A DNA stretch of 7,235 nt from positions 1 through 7,235 of the forward strand of contig DASWJQ010000074.1 of NCBI GenBank assembly GCA_036397095.1, in the 5' to 3' direction. Shown here one piece after another: positions 4,189 through 7,235 of this stretch. The position numbers were made by a program, and so were the translations under genes. A model generated the notes under the pieces. The model saw only the letters and a program-made list of their open reading frames with translations, was not told the DNA's origin and ran no database searches. Position 1 is the first letter of the stretch. Each line of letters opens with the position of its first letter. The stretch comes from DASWJQ01 sp036397095 (GTDB lineage Bacteria > Chloroflexota > Anaerolineae > Anaerolineales > E44-bin32).

Positions 4189-6897
4189 ATGACCGAAAGT
4201 CGAGCGATCCAGCTGTTCATTGATCTGGCCGCGCCTGAACTCGACCTGGCCTTAGCAGGCGGCAAAGGGGCCAATCTCGGACGCCTGTTGCGCGCCGGTT
4301 TTCACGTTCCCCCCGGCTTTGTTGTCACCACACTGGCCTATCAGCAGTTTGTGGACGCCAACCACTTGCAGCCGGCGATTGCGGCGGCCCTGGCCGATGT
4401 CGACCATGAATCTACCGCTGCACTCGACCAGGCTTCGGAACGGATCCGCCATCAGTTCACCCAGGGTTCGCTGCCGGCGGCCATCGCCAAGGGTTTGCTG
4501 CAGGCCTACCAGCAAATGGGCGAGCCGGCGGTGGCCGTCCGCTCCTCGGCCACGGCCGAAGACCTGCCCGAGGCATCCTTTGCCGGCCAGCAGGACACGC
4601 TGCTCAACGTTGCAGGTTCGGAAGAGCTGGTGCGGGCCGTCATTCACTGCTGGAGCAGTCTGTGGACGGCACGTGCCCTCGCCTACCGTGCCCGCCACGG
4701 GTTTGACCACGAGGCCTTGGCGCTGGCCGTCGTCGTTCAGCGGATGATCGAAAGCCACGCGTCTGGTGTGCTGTTTACCGCCAACCCGCTCACCGGCCAG
4801 CGCGACCAAACGGTGATCGACGCCACCCTGGGGCTGGGGGAGGCGCTCGTCTCAGGGCAGGTCGAGCCGGACCATTACGTATTGACCGATGATGGAACTG
4901 CTGTCGAAGTCTCCATCGGCGCAAAGGCGACCGTCGTGCGCAGCAGGTCGGGCGGCGGCACCGTCACGGAGGTGGTTAAGGGAGCTCCGGAGCCGGCGCT
5001 GGCTGAGGATCAATTGGTGGACCTTGTCAGACTGGGGCGGCAGGTCGAGGCGCAGCTTGGCCAACCCCAGGACATCGAGTGGGCGATCGCCGGCGACGAA
5101 TTGTTCTTGCTGCAATCGCGGCCGATCACCACTTTGTACCCGCTGCCGGCCGGCCTGCCGTCCCGGCCTTTGCGCGCGCTCTTCTCCTTTGGTGCGGTCC
5201 AGGGATTGCTCGACCCAATAACCCCGCTGGGCCGCGATGTTGTCATCAATGGGGTCGCCGGCGGCGCTAGGCTGTTCGGGGTCAAGCGCTCCCGACGCGA
5301 CCTGAGCCTTGTGCGCAGCGCCGGCCAACGCCTCTGGCTGGACCTCACAAGTACTCTCAGGAACCGGCTTGGACGCCGGTTGGCCCGCGGCGGCCTGGCA
5401 TATGTTGAGCCAGGCAGCCAGCAGGCCGTCGTTCGGCTGCTCGAAGACGGCGAATTCGACCCGCCAGGCTACCCGCGCCTCGGCACCGTGCTGCGTGCGC
5501 TGCGCCCACTTCCCGGCGTGATCATCGGCGTGTTGCGCACCCTGGCCAACCCGGATCGCAGCCGGCGGGCCTTCGAAGACTGGCTGGACCAGTGGTTGGC
5601 CGCTGTCGGAGCAAGCTTGGAAAGGGCGGACAATTTCAACGAGCAGATTGCACTGTTCCAGCAGGCGAGCTCCGCCGTTTTCGCCCTTCTCGTCCCGCGC
5701 TTTGTGTCCCGCTTTGCCCCGTCCATGCTGGGCTACAACCTGCTGATCCACCTTGCCGAGTCGCTGCCGGCGGACGTTGCTGATCCTCCAATCGACACCC
5801 GCCTCATGCTGCGGGGGCTGCCGCATAATGTCACGACCGAGATGGACCTCAAGCTGTGGCAAACTGCGCAGACCATCGCTCACGATCAAGAATCGCGTCA
5901 GATGTTGCTTGATCAAGAGCCGGTAGAGGTTGCCCAGGCGTACCAGCAAGAACAACTACCGCCGGTGGCGCAGGGCGCCCTTGAGGCATTCCTGGCCGGC
6001 TACGGCATGCGCGGACTCGGCGAAATCGACATTGGGCGGCCTCGGTGGTCGGAGGACCCCACGCCGCTGGTGCAGGCGCTGCGCAGCTACCTGCAGATCG
6101 ACGATCCTAAGTTATCGCCGGAGCTGGTGTATGCGCGGGGCAAGGCGGCCGCCGAGGTCGAGATGGAGCGTCTGGTTCAGGCATTGCGGACAACCCCAGG
6201 TGGAGCGCTCAAGGCCCGCGTGGCGCGCTGGGCCTCCCGCCGGATGCGCGGCCTGATGGGCATGCGCGAGTCGCCCAAGTTCGGCATCATCCGCTTGTTC
6301 TGGCTCTTCCGCAAAGCCCTGCTGGCACACGGGAGCTTGCTTCTCGAGGCTGGCAGCCTCGACCAACGCGATGATCTGTTTTTCCTGACGCTTGACGAAC
6401 TGGGGGCTCTGTCCGCTGGCTCGTCCAACGACTGGCGCGCGCTGATCCAACGGCGCCGGGCCAGCTACCAGCGTGAGCGCGCCCGCCGGCGAGTGCCGCG
6501 CCTGTTGCTGAGCGACGGCCGGGCCTTCTACGAAGGCATGCTCGATCAGGAGCCGGGCGGCGAGCATCTTTGGGGCAGTCCGGTATCACCGGGAATGGTC
6601 GAGGGACGGGTGCGCCTCGTCCTGGATCCACGCGGGGCGGCGCTTGAACCCGGCGAGATCCTGGTGTGTCCAGGCACCGATCCTTCGTGGACTCCACTCT
6701 TCTTGGTCGCCGGCGGTCTGGTGATGGAGGTCGGCGGCATGATGACCCACGGGGCGGTCGTTGCACGCGAGTACGGGATCCCGGCCGTGGTCGGCGTTCA
6801 CGACGCAACCCAGCGGCTGACGACCGGCCAGCGTGTGCGGGTGGATGGGTCCAGCGGGCGGGTTACGGTCCTTGGACCGCAGACTGCGGACGGCTGA
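4189..6897 (+). CDS. PEP-synthase-like phosphotransferase, rifampicin phosphotransferase architecture
   Basis: The product has 902 residues. Residues 1-about 315 form the PPDK/PEP-synthase ATP-binding domain: LAGGKGANLG (Lys26), VAVRSSATAEDLPEASFAGQ (Arg118), SGVLFTANPLTG, DIEW (Glu297) and QSRPI (Arg311). The last 105 residues are the swivelling His domain: GSPVSPGMVEG (796-806), CPGTDPSWTP (827-836) and GGMMTHGAVVARE with the phospho-accepting His854. The C-terminal PEP/pyruvate-binding barrel of PpsA and PPDK is absent. Instead a substrate-type region of about 480 residues sits between them (LLDPITPLG at 340-348, RDDLFFLTLDEL at 727-738). That order and length match rifampicin phosphotransferases (about 870 residues), which move the beta phosphate of ATP through His to the drug. 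The natural substrate here is unknown and rifamycin is only one option. ATG 4189 follows an overlapping GTG at 4186; the ribosome-binding site is weak, suggesting coupling to the DUF4013 gene. The last seven codons and the stop lie in a heptad repeat. Confidence 0.9.
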   Translation: MTESRAIQLFIDLAAPELDLALAGGKGANLGRLLRAGFHVPPGFVVTTLAYQQFVDANHLQPAIAAALADVDHESTAALDQASERIRHQFTQGSLPAAIAKGLLQAYQQMGEPAVAVRSSATAEDLPEASFAGQQDTLLNVAGSEELVRAVIHCWSSLWTARALAYRARHGFDHEALALAVVVQRMIESHASGVLFTANPLTGQRDQTVIDATLGLGEALVSGQVEPDHYVLTDDGTAVEVSIGAKATVVRSRSGGGTVTEVVKGAPEPALAEDQLVDLVRLGRQVEAQLGQPQDIEWAIAGDELFLLQSRPITTLYPLPAGLPSRPLRALFSFGAVQGLLDPITPLGRDVVINGVAGGARLFGVKRSRRDLSLVRSAGQRLWLDLTSTLRNRLGRRLARGGLAYVEPGSQQAVVRLLEDGEFDPPGYPRLGTVLRALRPLPGVIIGVLRTLANPDRSRRAFEDWLDQWLAAVGASLERADNFNEQIALFQQASSAVFALLVPRFVSRFAPSMLGYNLLIHLAESLPADVADPPIDTRLMLRGLPHNVTTEMDLKLWQTAQTIAHDQESRQMLLDQEPVEVAQAYQQEQLPPVAQGALEAFLAGYGMRGLGEIDIGRPRWSEDPTPLVQALRSYLQIDDPKLSPELVYARGKAAAEVEMERLVQALRTTPGGALKARVARWASRRMRGLMGMRESPKFGIIRLFWLFRKALLAHGSLLLEAGSLDQRDDLFFLTLDELGALSAGSSNDWRALIQRRRASYQRERARRRVPRLLLSDGRAFYEGMLDQEPGGEHLWGSPVSPGMVEGRVRLVLDPRGAALEPGEILVCPGTDPSWTPLFLVAGGLVMEVGGMMTHGAVVAREYGIPAVVGVHDATQRLTTGQRVRVDGSSGRVTVLGPQTADG

Positions 6898-7001
6898 CGG
6901 CGGACGGCTGACGGCGGACCGCAGACCGCAGACCGCAGAGTTCCATTCGCCGTTCACTTCTCTTCCATATCCCTGGTCCCTAATCCCCAATCCCCACTCC
7001 C
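6874..7001 (+). repeat. Composite heptad repeat element, copy 4
   Basis: Part A is the most regular of the four, with nine consecutive 7-bp units of form NGACNGC (6874-6936). The series runs GGACCGC, AGACTGC, then GGACGGC and TGACGGC alternating twice, then GGACCGC and two AGACCGC units. The spacer contains TCGCCGTTCAC (6947-6957), identical to copy 1. Part B is TAATCCC, CAATCCC, CACTCCC (6981-7001), preceded by a related TGGTCCC. The first three units lie inside the phosphotransferase gene, and its TGA stop (6895-6897) is the first three bases of the fourth unit. Confidence 0.85.
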
Positions 7002-7029
7002 CGCACCACCTCTTCCCATGGCCACAATA

Positions 7030-7049
7030 ATGTGATAACTTTATCACAT
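7030..7049. promoter_or_regulatory. Palindromic operator over the ArsR-family start codon
   Basis: ATGTGATAACTTTATCACAT is a perfect 9-bp inverted repeat around a central CT. Its right end covers the first two bases of the start codon at 7048. ArsR-family regulators are winged-helix dimers that commonly bind AT-rich palindromes at their own promoters, so autorepression is the likely role. A possible extended -10 (TGTGATAAC, 7031-7039) lies within the palindrome and would place the transcript start at or next to the A of the ATG. An alternative -10, AATAAT (7026-7031), would start the RNA about 10 bases earlier. Confidence 0.6.
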
Positions 7050-7235
7050 GACAGCATCTTCATCGCATGATGTCTGGGACGCGCTGGCCAATCCACATCG
7101 TCGGCGCCTGCTCGACCTACTGCGGGGCGGCCCGCAAACCACGGGCGAGTTGGCCGAGGCCTTGCCAGACATCAGCCGCTATGCCGTCATGCAGCATCTG
7201 GGGGTGCTGACCGAGGCCGGGCTTGTCCTCCACCG
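7048..7235 (+). CDS. ArsR-family transcriptional regulator, N-terminal part
   Basis: The first 62 residues are present and the rest lies beyond the right edge. VWDALANPHRRRLLDLL (9-25) is the typical opening helix of ArsR-type regulators. TTGELAEAL (31-39) and ISRYAVMQHLGVLTEAGLV (42-60) form the helix-turn-helix, with the recognition helix in about 43-54. No metal-binding cysteine pair is visible in this part. The YAVMQHLGVL variant is frequent in regulators encoded next to SRPBCC/AHSA1-domain proteins, so its target may lie just downstream; that is an expectation, not seen. There is no ribosome-binding site before ATG 7048 and no alternative in-frame start before Met48, which suggests a leaderless or near-leaderless mRNA. 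A palindrome overlaps the start. Confidence 0.9.
   Translation, partial: MTASSSHDVWDALANPHRRRLLDLLRGGPQTTGELAEALPDISRYAVMQHLGVLTEAGLVLH

Noticed and set aside
4852..5955. 367-residue open frame on the minus strand
   Set aside because: It lies fully inside the phosphotransferase gene, whose motifs are unmistakable; high GC content keeps the opposite frame open.
4189..6897. Calling the enzyme PEP synthase (ppsA)
   Set aside because: The C-terminal PEP/pyruvate-binding barrel is missing and the domain order is ATP-binding, middle region, His domain, so the PEP-forming reaction is not supported.
6586..7047. 153-residue minus-strand frame ending next to the ArsR gene
   Set aside because: It is made of translated heptad repeats followed by the antisense of the phosphotransferase gene, with no domain or start signal.

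Overview
The window looks like a piece of a GC-rich bacterial chromosome in which every supportable gene is on the + strand. A Chloroflexota (Anaerolineae/Caldilineae-like) source is my best guess. The reasons are the Pro/Thr-rich lipoprotein linker, the DUF4013 membrane protein, the small uncharacterised membrane proteins and the long intergenic spacers filled with short tandem repeats. No rRNA, tRNA or universal marker is present, so this is an inference.

Layout. Bases 2-85 are the probable last codons of an upstream gene. Bases 86-400 hold no convincing gene but contain strong inverted repeats, including a possible pseudoknot, ahead of a 56-residue membrane peptide gene (401-571) that ends in a hairpin (593-621). 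Next come lipoprotein genes at 971-1324 (BamE/SmpA-like pattern) and 1581-2174, a multi-pass membrane protein gene broken by a one-base frameshift (2309-2735), and a third small lipoprotein gene (2774-3115). A DUF4013-like membrane protein (3400-4167) is followed after 21 bp by a 902-residue phosphotransferase (4189-6897). That enzyme has the three-part layout of rifampicin phosphotransferases: ATP-binding domain, substrate domain and swivelling His domain. The window closes inside an ArsR-family regulator gene (starts 7048) whose start codon overlaps a near-perfect 20-bp palindrome.

The most unusual content is between the genes. Four composite repeats (753-889, 1417-1503, 3234-3332, 6874-7001) each combine two different 7-bp tandem arrays: a part A of form NGACNGC (inverted in the first copy) and a part B of form NANTCCC. 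All four have part B in the same orientation. In the first three, part B stops 4-14 bp before a candidate -35 box that is followed by exactly 17 bp and a good -10 box, and then by a gene. The fourth begins inside the 3' end of the phosphotransferase gene and supplies its stop codon. They resemble in style the heptanucleotide STRR repeats known from filamentous cyanobacteria.

No single pathway unites the genes. The window combines cell-envelope proteins of unknown function, one probable small-molecule phosphotransferase next to a membrane protein, and a regulator that probably controls genes beyond the right edge.
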